Below are positions 9,011 to 19,283 of a stretch of 64,000 bases of DNA, one piece after another. Origin of the DNA: Paenibacillus sp. FSL K6-0276 (GTDB lineage Bacteria; Bacillota; Bacilli; Paenibacillales; Paenibacillaceae); NCBI RefSeq assembly GCF_037977235.1, contig NZ_CP150276.1, forward strand, positions 1,860,001-1,924,000. Direction: 5' to 3'. A program made the translations under genes and the position numbers. The notes beneath the pieces are model-generated. The model searched no databases, had not been told where the DNA came from, and saw nothing but the letters and a program-made list of their open reading frames with translations. Position 1 is the first letter of the stretch. Each line of letters opens with the position of its first letter.

Positions 9011-9784
9011 TTACCCCCTCTGTTCCAGGCGATCCAGGTGGATCGCCATCTTCTTCATGTTCTGCACGGCTGCCGTCATCAGTGCCTGTTCTCTGACATT
9101 CGGAAGTCCGCGCAACCGGCAATAGCGAAACCCATGGAGCTCTTTAGCATCCGCGAAGCTTCGCTCAATCGTCTCTTTTCGTTTGCGGTACAGTTGCTTG
9201 CCCGACTTACTGAGTCGGTTATTCCGCACCCATTCCTTGCTGTCCTCCCAGACGTGCCGGGTCACCACCTTTCGGTGATTTCGGGACTGAGTGCATTGGT
9301 CCAGCAATGGGCAACTCTTACAATGGTCCGGATCAGAAGCATACTGCCGGTAACCCTTTCGGTCTGTGGTCCGGTAATTCAGTTCATGACTGGCTGGACA
9401 AACATACAAATTTCGCTCGGCATCAAAGGTGAACTTCCATTTCGGAAACAATCCTTGCTTGGGATGAAATCTCCGGTGTGCAATCACCGCAAAAATCTTT
9501 CGGCTTTGTAATCCTCGACAAATCGGTGTGGTTAAGTAACCTGAATCGAGCGCAACGGCTTCAATCTTAAATCCAAAACGTTCTTGCTGACGGTCTAAAC
9601 GCGACAAATATGGCACGGAATCATGAACATTGCCGGGCGTTACATGTACATCGGTAATGAGATTGTATTTGGTATCTACGGTACGGTGATCTAGATAAAA
9701 GAAGCCCTCCGGTTTGCCATCCCGGATCATATATCCACTATCTGGGTCGGTCTTGCTCACTTTAATCTCTTTCTCCTCGTTCAC
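9011..9784 (-). CDS. IS1182-family transposase, C-terminal frame
   Basis: The second part of the transposase, 257 residues from an internal GTG. In practice it probably continues the N-terminal frame through a -1 shift: the -1 frame is open without a stop from the slippery site at 9805-9811. It contains the second DDE half ('GFKIEAVALDSGY' with the second Asp) and the catalytic Glu region in 'KETIERSFADAKELHGFRYCR'. A zinc-like cluster 'CPASHEL...CKSCPLLDQC' is typical of IS1182/IS5-like transposases. It has no ribosome site of its own that I can see. Confidence 0.85.
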   Translation of the reverse strand: MNEEKEIKVSKTDPDSGYMIRDGKPEGFFYLDHRTVDTKYNLITDVHVTPGNVHDSVPYLSRLDRQQERFGFKIEAVALDSGYLTTPICRGLQSRKIFAVIAHRRFHPKQGLFPKWKFTFDAERNLYVCPASHELNYRTTDRKGYRQYASDPDHCKSCPLLDQCTQSRNHRKVVTRHVWEDSKEWVRNNRLSKSGKQLYRKRKETIERSFADAKELHGFRYCRLRGLPNVREQALMTAAVQNMKKMAIHLDRLEQRG

Positions 9785-9798
9785 TTCCTCTCTTGGTT

Positions 9799-10383
9799 TC
9801 AGGGCTTTTTTCCATGCTCTTTCCGGTCTTCGGCCACAGCAGCGTTGAGTTCATTCACGTAATCTTTGGTGTTCTGCAGTACTTGTTGTTTGGTGTACTG
9901 GTGTTTATTCGCATTTGCTTTTACATGGGTTGAGTCGGTCACGAGAACCCGTCCACCGACCATCCGGTGCGAAATAGCCTGAAGAACAATCTCATCGAAA
10001 ATGTCCTGAAAAATGTTCGTATCTTTAAATCGGGTTCGCCGGTTCCAACTAATAGTCGTATGGTCTGGAACCTTGTCGGTTAATCCCAGTCCTAAAAACC
10101 AGCGGTACGCCAAATTGGTTTGGATCTCTCGCTCCAATTGACGTTCGGAACGAATGCCGTAAAAGTATCCAAGAAAAATCATCTTAAATAAGATAACTGG
10201 ATCAACAGCAGGACGTCCGTTATCTGCGCAGTACAACGGCCTAACTTTTTCATCGATAAAGGAAAAATCAATATACTTATCTACTTTTCGTAGCAAATGA
10301 TCTTGAGGAACTAAATCTTCGATAGAGACAAACTCGTACGCTTGTTGTTTTTCTCGGTTGGAACGCAACATACAAATCACCAT
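9799..10383 (-). CDS. IS1182-family transposase, N-terminal frame
   Basis: 194 residues. It begins with the DUF772-type N-terminal domain ('DLVPQDHLLRKVDKYIDFSF', 'GYFYGIRSERQLEREI') and continues to the first catalytic Asp in 'RVLVTDSTHVKANANK'. The frame ends in TGA two codons after the exactly phased heptamer A AAA AAG (9811-9805). A -1 slip there joins it to the downstream frame, giving a transposase of about 455 residues, the normal family size. The ATG at 10371 may be the true start. Confidence 0.87.
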   Translation of the reverse strand: MVICMLRSNREKQQAYEFVSIEDLVPQDHLLRKVDKYIDFSFIDEKVRPLYCADNGRPAVDPVILFKMIFLGYFYGIRSERQLEREIQTNLAYRWFLGLGLTDKVPDHTTISWNRRTRFKDTNIFQDIFDEIVLQAISHRMVGGRVLVTDSTHVKANANKHQYTKQQVLQNTKDYVNELNAAVAEDRKEHGKKP

Positions 10384-10483
10384 CCGTTCTATAAATAGTT
10401 ACCTATATTATACAACATTAACGCGGTGTCGTGTGAAATTATTAAGACATAAAGAAGGCTGTCGAGACTTTCTCGACAGCCTG

Positions 10484-10514
10484 ACAAGAGGCCCTAGGCC
10501 TCTTGTGTTTTTTG
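10484..10514 (+). terminator. Right target duplication and original yunC terminator
   Basis: The second copy of the 23-bp palindrome (10484-10506), followed by GTTTTTT. Removing the IS and one duplication restores A-rich stem, hairpin and T-run directly downstream of yunC, so this was the yunC rho-independent terminator. Confidence 0.85.
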
Positions 10515-10673
10515 CATGTATTTGGAGAGCGTCTCTATTGATAATAATTCAAACAAAAGGTTCTCCTTGTTTCGTCTTACATGCTAAAGGGTAAATTAAG
10601 AATAGACAAGTTACTGCCGGACGAAGGAGCACGTAGACCGGTAAATATAATTGGATAAGGAAGGGATCATCTC

Positions 10674-11135
10674 ATGGCTAAAGCATCTAATAAAGTAAAT
10701 ACAGCTTCACTGGAACAAATTATGAATCGTCAGGTTGCTAACTTGAATGTGTTGTACGTTAAAATTCATAATTTCCATTGGTACGTAAAAGGAGAACAAT
10801 TTTTCTCTCTTCACGTGAAATTTGAGGATTTATATAATGAAGTTACTCTCCAAATGGATGAAGTTGCAGAACGACTGCTAAGTATCAAAGGAAGCCCTGC
10901 TGCGACGATGAAAGAATATCTGGATTTGGCTACGATTCAAGAAGCAACTGGTAAAGAGGATACACGAGGAATGGTTCAATCTCTGATTGAAGACTTCGCT
11001 ACCATTTCTGAAGAGTTGACAGAAGGTCTTGAGCTTGCCGAAGAAATTAAGGATCAGCCAACATCTGACATGTTTATCAAAATTCGTAGTGATCTTGAGA
11101 AACATCAATGGATGCTGCGTTCCTACCTTAGCTAA
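10674..11135 (+). CDS. dps: Dps-family mini-ferritin
   Basis: 153 residues, the size of a Dps/MrgA subunit. Such proteins form a dodecamer that oxidises and stores iron and protects DNA from peroxide. The intersubunit ferroxidase residues are visible: His and Trp in 'KIHNFHWYVKGEQFFSLH', then Asp/Glu in 'FEDLYNEV' and 'MDEVAERL'. The N-terminus is short and only mildly basic, so DNA binding is uncertain. AAGGAAG precedes the ATG. It stands next to the iron-sulfur assembly operon. No clear PerR box was found upstream. Confidence 0.93.
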   Translation: MAKASNKVNTASLEQIMNRQVANLNVLYVKIHNFHWYVKGEQFFSLHVKFEDLYNEVTLQMDEVAERLLSIKGSPAATMKEYLDLATIQEATGKEDTRGMVQSLIEDFATISEELTEGLELAEEIKDQPTSDMFIKIRSDLEKHQWMLRSYLS

Positions 11136-11150
11136 ACAATTAAGCATACT

Positions 11151-11183
11151 AAATAAGGCTTCCTGCGGGAGGTCTTATTTTTT
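11151..11183 (+). terminator. Rho-independent terminator of dps
   Basis: AATAAGGCTTCC pairs with GGGAGGTCTTATT across a 3-nt loop, then TTTT. Confidence 0.8.
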
Positions 11184-11306
11184 GCGTTAGGCATGTTTTA
11201 AATTTATAAATTAAAAGGCAAATCTAAAAATAGCGAAATTATGCGGTAGATCATAGGAAAATTAAAAAGAGATATTTGTAAAAAAACAGGCTTTGTTATA
11301 AAATTA

Positions 11307-11345
11307 TTGAGAATCATTGATAATCACTGTGATTCAATTTATAAT
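11307..11345 (+). promoter_or_regulatory. suf promoter with overlapping Fur-like box
   Basis: TTGATA (11317-11322), a 17-bp spacer and TATAAT (11340-11345) form a near-ideal sigma-A promoter about 100 nt before sufC. Over the -35 lies TTGAGAATCATTGATAATCA (11307-11326), an imperfect match to the Bacillus Fur 7-1-7 operator (TGATAAT-N-ATTATCA) with the AATCATTGATAATCA core. Repression by Fur under iron sufficiency is inferred. A PerR or Zur relative could also bind such a box. Confidence 0.7.
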
Positions 11346-11447
11346 AATTATAATGTGATATAGAATCTAATTGTGCTGGGAATCAGGATCTTCCTGTTTC
11401 AATACAACTTTTGATTTCGCAAATCGATCAATGGAGGGAATAATATT

Positions 11448-12230
11448 ATGGCAGCAGATTTTGTCATTGAGGGACTTAAAGCGACAATTGAGGGAAAAGA
11501 AATTTTGAAGGGGATTAACCTTCAAATGAAAGGTGGCGAAATTCACGCCATCATGGGACCAAACGGTACTGGTAAAAGTACTTTGGCTTCAGCTCTAATG
11601 GGTCATCCGAAATACGAAGTAACAGAAGGAACAGCGACCCTTGAAGGTGAAGATCTTCTGGAGATGGCTGTTGATGAACGCGCACGCGCGGGTCTCTTCC
11701 TTGCAATGCAATATCCAAGTGAAATTTCCGGAGTAACGAACTCCGATTTCTTACGTAGTGCCATTAATTCTCGTCGTGAAGAAGGAAGCGAAATCTCATT
11801 GATTCGTTTTATTCGTCAAATGGAAGCGAAGATGAAGGAACTGGATATGAATCCTGAGTTTCTACACCGTTACCTGAACGAAGGCTTCTCCGGTGGTGAG
11901 AAGAAACGTAACGAAATTCTACAAATGATGATGCTAGATCCAAAAATCGTGATTCTGGACGAAATTGACTCTGGTCTTGATATTGATGCTTTGAAAATTG
12001 TAGCCGAAGGCGTAAACTCCATGCGGAGTGAAGATCGCGGCTTCCTAGTTATTACTCACTATCAACGCCTCTTGAACTACATCAAACCTGATTTTGTACA
12101 TGTTATGATGCAGGGCAGAATTGTGAAATCCGGTGGTCCTGAACTTGCTCAGCGTCTGGAAGCTGAAGGTTATGAATGGATCAAAGAAGAACTTGGAATT
12201 GAAGACGAAACTGTAGGGCAAGAAGCGTAA
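11448..12230 (+). CDS. sufC: Fe-S cluster assembly ATPase SufC
   Basis: 260 residues. A cytosolic ABC-type ATPase that drives the SufBCD scaffold. Walker A is 'GPNGTGKST', the Q-loop region 'AMQYPSEISGVTNSDFLR' is SufC-specific, the signature is the family form 'FSGGEKKRNEI', and Walker B ends 'VILDEIDSGLDIDALK', followed by the H-loop 'VITHYQRLL'. First gene of sufCDSUB, the main Fe-S system of Bacilli. GGAGGG lies upstream of the ATG. Expression should follow the promoter and Fur-like box about 100 nt upstream. Confidence 0.98.
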   Translation: MAADFVIEGLKATIEGKEILKGINLQMKGGEIHAIMGPNGTGKSTLASALMGHPKYEVTEGTATLEGEDLLEMAVDERARAGLFLAMQYPSEISGVTNSDFLRSAINSRREEGSEISLIRFIRQMEAKMKELDMNPEFLHRYLNEGFSGGEKKRNEILQMMMLDPKIVILDEIDSGLDIDALKIVAEGVNSMRSEDRGFLVITHYQRLLNYIKPDFVHVMMQGRIVKSGGPELAQRLEAEGYEWIKEELGIEDETVGQEA

Positions 12231-12257
12231 GAAACGCCAGGAAGGAGGAGAACACTT

Positions 12258-15200
<2,943 letters not shown>

Positions 15201-15224
15201 CAGTAGAACAAGGAGGCTGACACC

Positions 15225-16622
15225 ATGGCTAAGAAAGCGCCTGATATGGAAGAATACCAGTACGGGTTCCGTGATGAGCATAAGTCGATATTCCAGTCTG
15301 GTAAAGGTTTGACGGCCGAAATTGTTAAAGAAATTTCAGCAATCAAAAATGAACCACAGTGGATGCTTGACTTCCGCTTGAAATCCTTGGAACAGTTCCG
15401 TAAGATGCCGATGCCTACATGGGGCGGCAATATGGACGATCTGGACTTTGAGGATATTCAATATTATGTAAGACCTTCCGAGAAACAAGGGAAGACTTGG
15501 GAAGAAGTTCCTTCCGAAATCAAGGAAACCTTCGATAAGCTGGGTATTCCGGAAGCGGAACAGAAGTTCCTCGCCGGCGTTTCGGCACAATATGAATCTG
15601 AGGTTGTATACCACAGCATGCAGAAGAGCCTTGAAGATCAAGGGGTTATTTTTACAGATACTGATACTGCACTGCGTGAACACCCAGAGCTTCTTAAGAA
15701 ATTTTTCGGGACGATCATCCCTCCAACTGATAATAAATTTGCAGCACTTAACAGTGCAGTTTGGTCAGGCGGAAGCTTCATCTATGTTCCTAAAGGTGTG
15801 AAATGTGAGGTTCCTTTGCAGGCTTACTTCCGTATTAACTCCGAGAACATGGGACAATTTGAGCGTACCTTGATCCTCGCTGACGAAGATAGCTTCGTGC
15901 ATTATGTAGAAGGCTGTACTGCACCAATCTACAGCACGAACTCCCTGCATAGTGCGGTTGTTGAAATCTTGTGTATGAAGAACTCTCGCGTTCGTTATAC
16001 CACGATCCAGAACTGGGCTCCAAACATCTACAACCTCGTTACTAAACGTGCGGTTGCAGAAGAAAATGCTACGATGGAATGGGTCGATGGCAACATCGGT
16101 TCCAAGCTGACCATGAAATACCCTGCGGTTGTACTTAAAGGCCGTGGTGCTAAAGGTTCAGTACTGTCTATCGCGGTAGCGGGTAAAGGTCAGCATCAGG
16201 ATGCGGGTGCCAAGATGATCCATTTGGCTCCAGACACAACATCTACCATTGTATCGAAATCCATCAGTAAGCATGGCGGTAAAGTAACTTACCGTGGTCT
16301 AGCTTCCTTCGGCCGTCAGGCAGAAGGTGCGAAATCGAACATCAAATGCGATACACTCATTTTGGATAACGAATCCACTTCGGATACCATTCCTTACAAT
16401 GAAATCATGAACGATAACATCGTTCTTGAGCACGAAGCAACGGTGTCCAAAGTTTCTGAGGAGCAGCTGTTCTATCTGATGAGCCGCGGCCTAACAGAAG
16501 CTGAAGCGACTCAAATGATTGTCATGGGCTTTATCGAGCCGTTCACGAAAGAGCTGCCGATGGAATATGCGGTCGAAATGAACCGTTTAATAAAATTCGA
16601 AATGGAGGGAAGTATCGGTTAA
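15225..16622 (+). CDS. sufB: Fe-S cluster assembly protein SufB
   Basis: 465 residues. The core scaffold on which the SufBC2D complex builds nascent clusters. Diagnostic segments are '[20 protein letters not shown]', '[20 protein letters not shown]', the '[13 protein letters not shown]' block and '[18 protein letters not shown]', which contains residues of the SufB-SufD cluster site. AAGGAGG lies about 9 nt before the ATG. Last gene of sufCDSUB, followed by a long terminator hairpin. Confidence 0.98.
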   Translation: MAKKAPDMEEYQYGFRDEHKSIFQSGKGLTAEIVKEISAIKNEPQWMLDFRLKSLEQFRKMPMPTWGGNMDDLDFEDIQYYVRPSEKQGKTWEEVPSEIKETFDKLGIPEAEQKFLAGVSAQYESEVVYHSMQKSLEDQGVIFTDTDTALREHPELLKKFFGTIIPPTDNKFAALNSAVWSGGSFIYVPKGVKCEVPLQAYFRINSENMGQFERTLILADEDSFVHYVEGCTAPIYSTNSLHSAVVEILCMKNSRVRYTTIQNWAPNIYNLVTKRAVAEENATMEWVDGNIGSKLTMKYPAVVLKGRGAKGSVLSIAVAGKGQHQDAGAKMIHLAPDTTSTIVSKSISKHGGKVTYRGLASFGRQAEGAKSNIKCDTLILDNESTSDTIPYNEIMNDNIVLEHEATVSKVSEEQLFYLMSRGLTEAEATQMIVMGFIEPFTKELPMEYAVEMNRLIKFEMEGSIG

Positions 16623-16668
16623 CCTTGATGTATTAAGGGGTACCGACTTCACTCTTATAGGTTATAGT

Positions 16669-16731
16669 AAATACGTATTCGCAGTGATCTTGAGGCTTTT
16701 ATGCTCAAGTTACTCGGATACGTATTTTTAT
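16669..16731 (+). terminator. Terminator of the suf operon
   Basis: A long interrupted hairpin: AATACGTAT...CTTGAGGC pairs with GCTCAAG...ATACGTATT across TTTTAT and ends in TTTTTATTT. Confidence 0.75.
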
Positions 16732-16782
16732 TTCTTGGTCTTCAGATAGAAGTCTATATTTAGCGTTTGAGGAGGGTTTGCA

Positions 16783-17102
16783 ATGTCCGTTTATTTAATC
16801 CGGCATGGTACTTCTCAAATTTGCGGATGGATGAATGTTATCCTAGCGGTGAAAGCCCTCGTGCATTTTTTTTGCGAATCAATGATTCATTCGAACATTT
16901 ATGTGAAGATCAATGTACAAACAATGAGGGTAAGAATATAGCGCTTGTAACTCATGGTGGTGTAATTAATGTTGTATATCATCTCTTGAAAGACATTGAA
17001 TGGTCAAATATAAACAACTCATTTCCAATTGCACATACCAGCATTCATAAAGTGGATATCTTTGAATGCAAATGGGATATCACGCCTGTAGAATTTTCTT
17101 AA
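16783..17102 (+). pseudogene. Histidine phosphatase (phosphoglycerate-mutase-like) relic
   Basis: An AGGAGGG site leads to an ATG at 16783 opening 'MSVYLIRHGTSQICGW', the RHG catalytic start of the histidine phosphatase superfamily. The frame is lost within about 20 codons. The C-terminal part continues in another frame ('YPSGESPRAFFLRINDSFEH', 'NIALVTHGGVINVVYHLL', with the second catalytic His). About 60 residues between the two parts are missing, so a deletion as well as a shift is needed. Non-functional, although the start signals survive. Confidence 0.8.
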
Positions 17103-17445
17103 AATCAAAAGCAGCCATCCATCGATACCTCGAGGACGTGTTGTTTTTTTATTTGGAAATCGGAGTGGACTTTTCTTTTGAAAGGATTAAATCCAAATTT
17201 TATGCAAAAAACCCTTATAAAGGTTTTCTTTGGAGGGGATATATCCATTAAGAATCATGCTGATTCTTAATTCAACAGCATTAACGAGGAAATGCGAGCA
17301 TTTTAAGACAATGATAGTCTTTTATCTGGGGTACATGGGAGTTTCTTCCGAAATAACGGGAAAAACGCTCAATTATCCGCTTTGCCGCTTTAAATTAGGG
17401 ATGATACACTGCTTAAAGTCACTAAAATTGTAAGCGCTAAAAAAT
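17103..17445. other. Degenerate intergenic region
   Basis: About 340 bases after the phosphatase relic. Short open frames exist (for example 17066-17251 and 17230-17433), but none has a convincing ribosome site or a recognisable product. I see no gene here. Confidence 0.4.
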
Positions 17446-17502
17446 AGCTTTACTTCGTAAAGCTAAGCCTATGCTTGCGAAGCAGCTTTACTTCGTAAAG
17501 CT
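17446..17502 (+). repeat. Twin palindromes in the leader of the ABC exporter operon
   Basis: The 19-bp palindrome AGCTTTACTTCGTAAAGCT occurs at 17446-17464 and again, identically, at 17484-17502. The 19 bp between them includes the related GCTTGCGAAGC. The second copy ends 4 nt before the AAGGAGGAG ribosome site of the first ABC gene. Confidence 0.85.
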
Positions 17503-17517
17503 TTAAGGAGGAGAGAT

Positions 17518-19278
17518 ATGGAAGTTCTCAGGCAACTGCGAGGCTATTACCGAGAGAAGCTACATTATTTGATTCTTTCGATTGTATGCTTGGCCGCCGC
17601 AACTGCAGTGGGGCTAATTACCCCCAATTTGTTAAGAAGGCTGATCGATGATGTAATTGTTCCACTCAAGTTTAAAGAGGTGCCCGTGTTGGCTCTCAGC
17701 GTGTTAGCAGTAGTAATCGTAAAAGCATGCCTACAATTTGCCCATGGTTTTTACGGAGGTCGGTTAGGTAATTTTCTAGCATACCGGCTACGTAACGCTT
17801 GTTATGAGAAATTGCAATTTCTATCTTTCCGTTATTATGATACCGCGAAAACAGGAGATCTGATGTCCCGGCTGACCGGAGATTTGGAAGCGATCCGAAA
17901 CTTTATCGGTTTTGGTTTTGCTCAGCTGCTCAATGTGTTTTTTATGGTGCTATTTGGTTCTATTATGATGTTCACAATTAATTGGCAGCTAACACTGGTT
18001 ACTTTGATTAGCATGCCATTTCTGGCTGCTGTAGCTTTAAGATTTGAGTCGAAGATTCATCCGGCCTTTCAAGAGATGCGTCTTGCGCTGAGTTCTCTGA
18101 CAACGGCTGTACAGGAGAATATCACCGGTGTGCGTACTGTCAAATCGTTTGCTAGAGAGGCTCACGAAGTTGAGAAATTCTCACACCGTAATGAACGTTA
18201 TAAGAACAATCAGATTTTTGCCGCAGAGCTTTGGAGTAAGTTTTTTCCTATCATGGAGCTTTTAGCATCGGTCAGTATAGCTATTCTGTTAGGCGTAGGT
18301 GGCACACTCGTCATTAACGAGAAAATGTCACTAGGCGAATTGGTTGCCTTCTTCAGTTTGATTTGGTACATCATTGGACCGGTATGGGGCTTAGGCTTTC
18401 ATATTAATAACTATACACAGTCCAAAGCTTCGGGAGAACGTGTACTTGAAGTGCTTAATCAAAGAATTGATGTGAAGGATAAAGAGAATGCCCGTGAACT
18501 GGTACCTTCCGAGGTTAAGGGGGATGTAGCCTTCAATCACGTCACCTTTGCGTATGGGAATAAATTGCCTGCGGTTACTGACATCCATTTTGAAGCCAAA
18601 TCGGGTGAGATTATCGGATTTCTTGGAGGTACAGGTTCAGGTAAATCAACCATTACACAACTGATGATGCGCGCTTACGATGTAAATGAAGGCAGTATTA
18701 CGCTGGATGGCATTGATATTAGAGAGTACAATGTACGCAGTCTGCGGTCACAGATTGCCACCGTATTTCAGGAAACGTTCCTGTTCTCCTCATCCATCCG
18801 CAATAACATTTCATATGGCTTGAAAAATGTAAGCATGGAGGAGATTATCCGTGCTGCACAGTTGGCAAAGGCGCATGAATTCATTATGGAGATGGCAGAC
18901 GGTTATGACACTGTAGTAGGCGAACGCGGGATGGGTCTCTCGGGCGGACAAAAGCAGCGGATCGCTATCGCAAGAGCACTCCTTAAGAATCCACGTATCC
19001 TCATTCTCGATGACGCGACCAGCGCTGTCGATATGGAAACAGAGCATGAGATTCAGGCTGGTTTCCAAGAGGTTATGAATGGGCGTACAACACTTATTAT
19101 CGCCCATCGGATATCCTCCTTGCGTCATGCGGATCAGATCATTGTCATGAACGAAGGTCGTGTTCAGCAGCGTGGCACCCATCAGGAGCTAATTGAAGTT
19201 CCGGGTCCCTACCAAGATGTGTACCGGATACAATATGCTGACTTTCTAACAAGAGCTACCGGAAGAGGGGAGGAGTGA
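17518..19278 (+). CDS. Heterodimeric ABC exporter subunit, degenerate-site partner (BmrC/YheI-like)
   Basis: 586 residues: a six-helix ABC exporter membrane domain (about 1-310) fused to an ATPase domain. Walker A is 'GGTGSGKST', the signature 'LSGGQKQRIAIARAL', and Walker B 'RILILDDATSAVD'. Asp instead of Glu follows Walker B, so its own site should hydrolyse poorly. This asymmetry is the hallmark of heterodimeric drug exporters such as BmrCD. The downstream gene supplies the complementary half, about 5 nt after this stop. The GGAGGAG ribosome site follows twin palindromes. Export of drugs, peptides or lipids is possible; the substrate is unknown. Confidence 0.93.
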   Translation: MEVLRQLRGYYREKLHYLILSIVCLAAATAVGLITPNLLRRLIDDVIVPLKFKEVPVLALSVLAVVIVKACLQFAHGFYGGRLGNFLAYRLRNACYEKLQFLSFRYYDTAKTGDLMSRLTGDLEAIRNFIGFGFAQLLNVFFMVLFGSIMMFTINWQLTLVTLISMPFLAAVALRFESKIHPAFQEMRLALSSLTTAVQENITGVRTVKSFAREAHEVEKFSHRNERYKNNQIFAAELWSKFFPIMELLASVSIAILLGVGGTLVINEKMSLGELVAFFSLIWYIIGPVWGLGFHINNYTQSKASGERVLEVLNQRIDVKDKENARELVPSEVKGDVAFNHVTFAYGNKLPAVTDIHFEAKSGEIIGFLGGTGSGKSTITQLMMRAYDVNEGSITLDGIDIREYNVRSLRSQIATVFQETFLFSSSIRNNISYGLKNVSMEEIIRAAQLAKAHEFIMEMADGYDTVVGERGMGLSGGQKQRIAIARALLKNPRILILDDATSAVDMETEHEIQAGFQEVMNGRTTLIIAHRISSLRHADQIIVMNEGRVQQRGTHQELIEVPGPYQDVYRIQYADFLTRATGRGEE

Positions 19279-19283
19279 GGCAT

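Larger units (their letters stand above)
8926..10483 (-). mobile_element. IS1182-like insertion sequence, 1558 bp
   Basis: A complete element. The terminal inverted repeats CAGAGTGTCGAGAAA (8926-8940) and, read from the other end, CAGGCTGTCGAGAAA (10483-10469) match at 13 of 15 positions. It is bounded by a perfect 23-bp direct repeat that is itself a terminator hairpin. The right end also holds the palindrome GGCTGTCGAGA-CTT-TCTCGACAGCC. The transposase is encoded in two frames on the minus strand. Identical target duplications argue that the insertion is fairly recent. Confidence 0.92.

Noticed and set aside
8930..9511. 193-codon plus-strand frame inside the IS
   Set aside because: Antisense shadow of the transposase C-terminal frame.
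17230..17433. 67-codon frame before the ABC exporter
   Set aside because: The GGAGG-like site is weak and the product has no fold or family; it is in degenerate sequence.
17446..17502. CRISPR array
   Set aside because: Only two palindromic copies with a 19-bp gap and no cas genes; a leader repeat explains it better.
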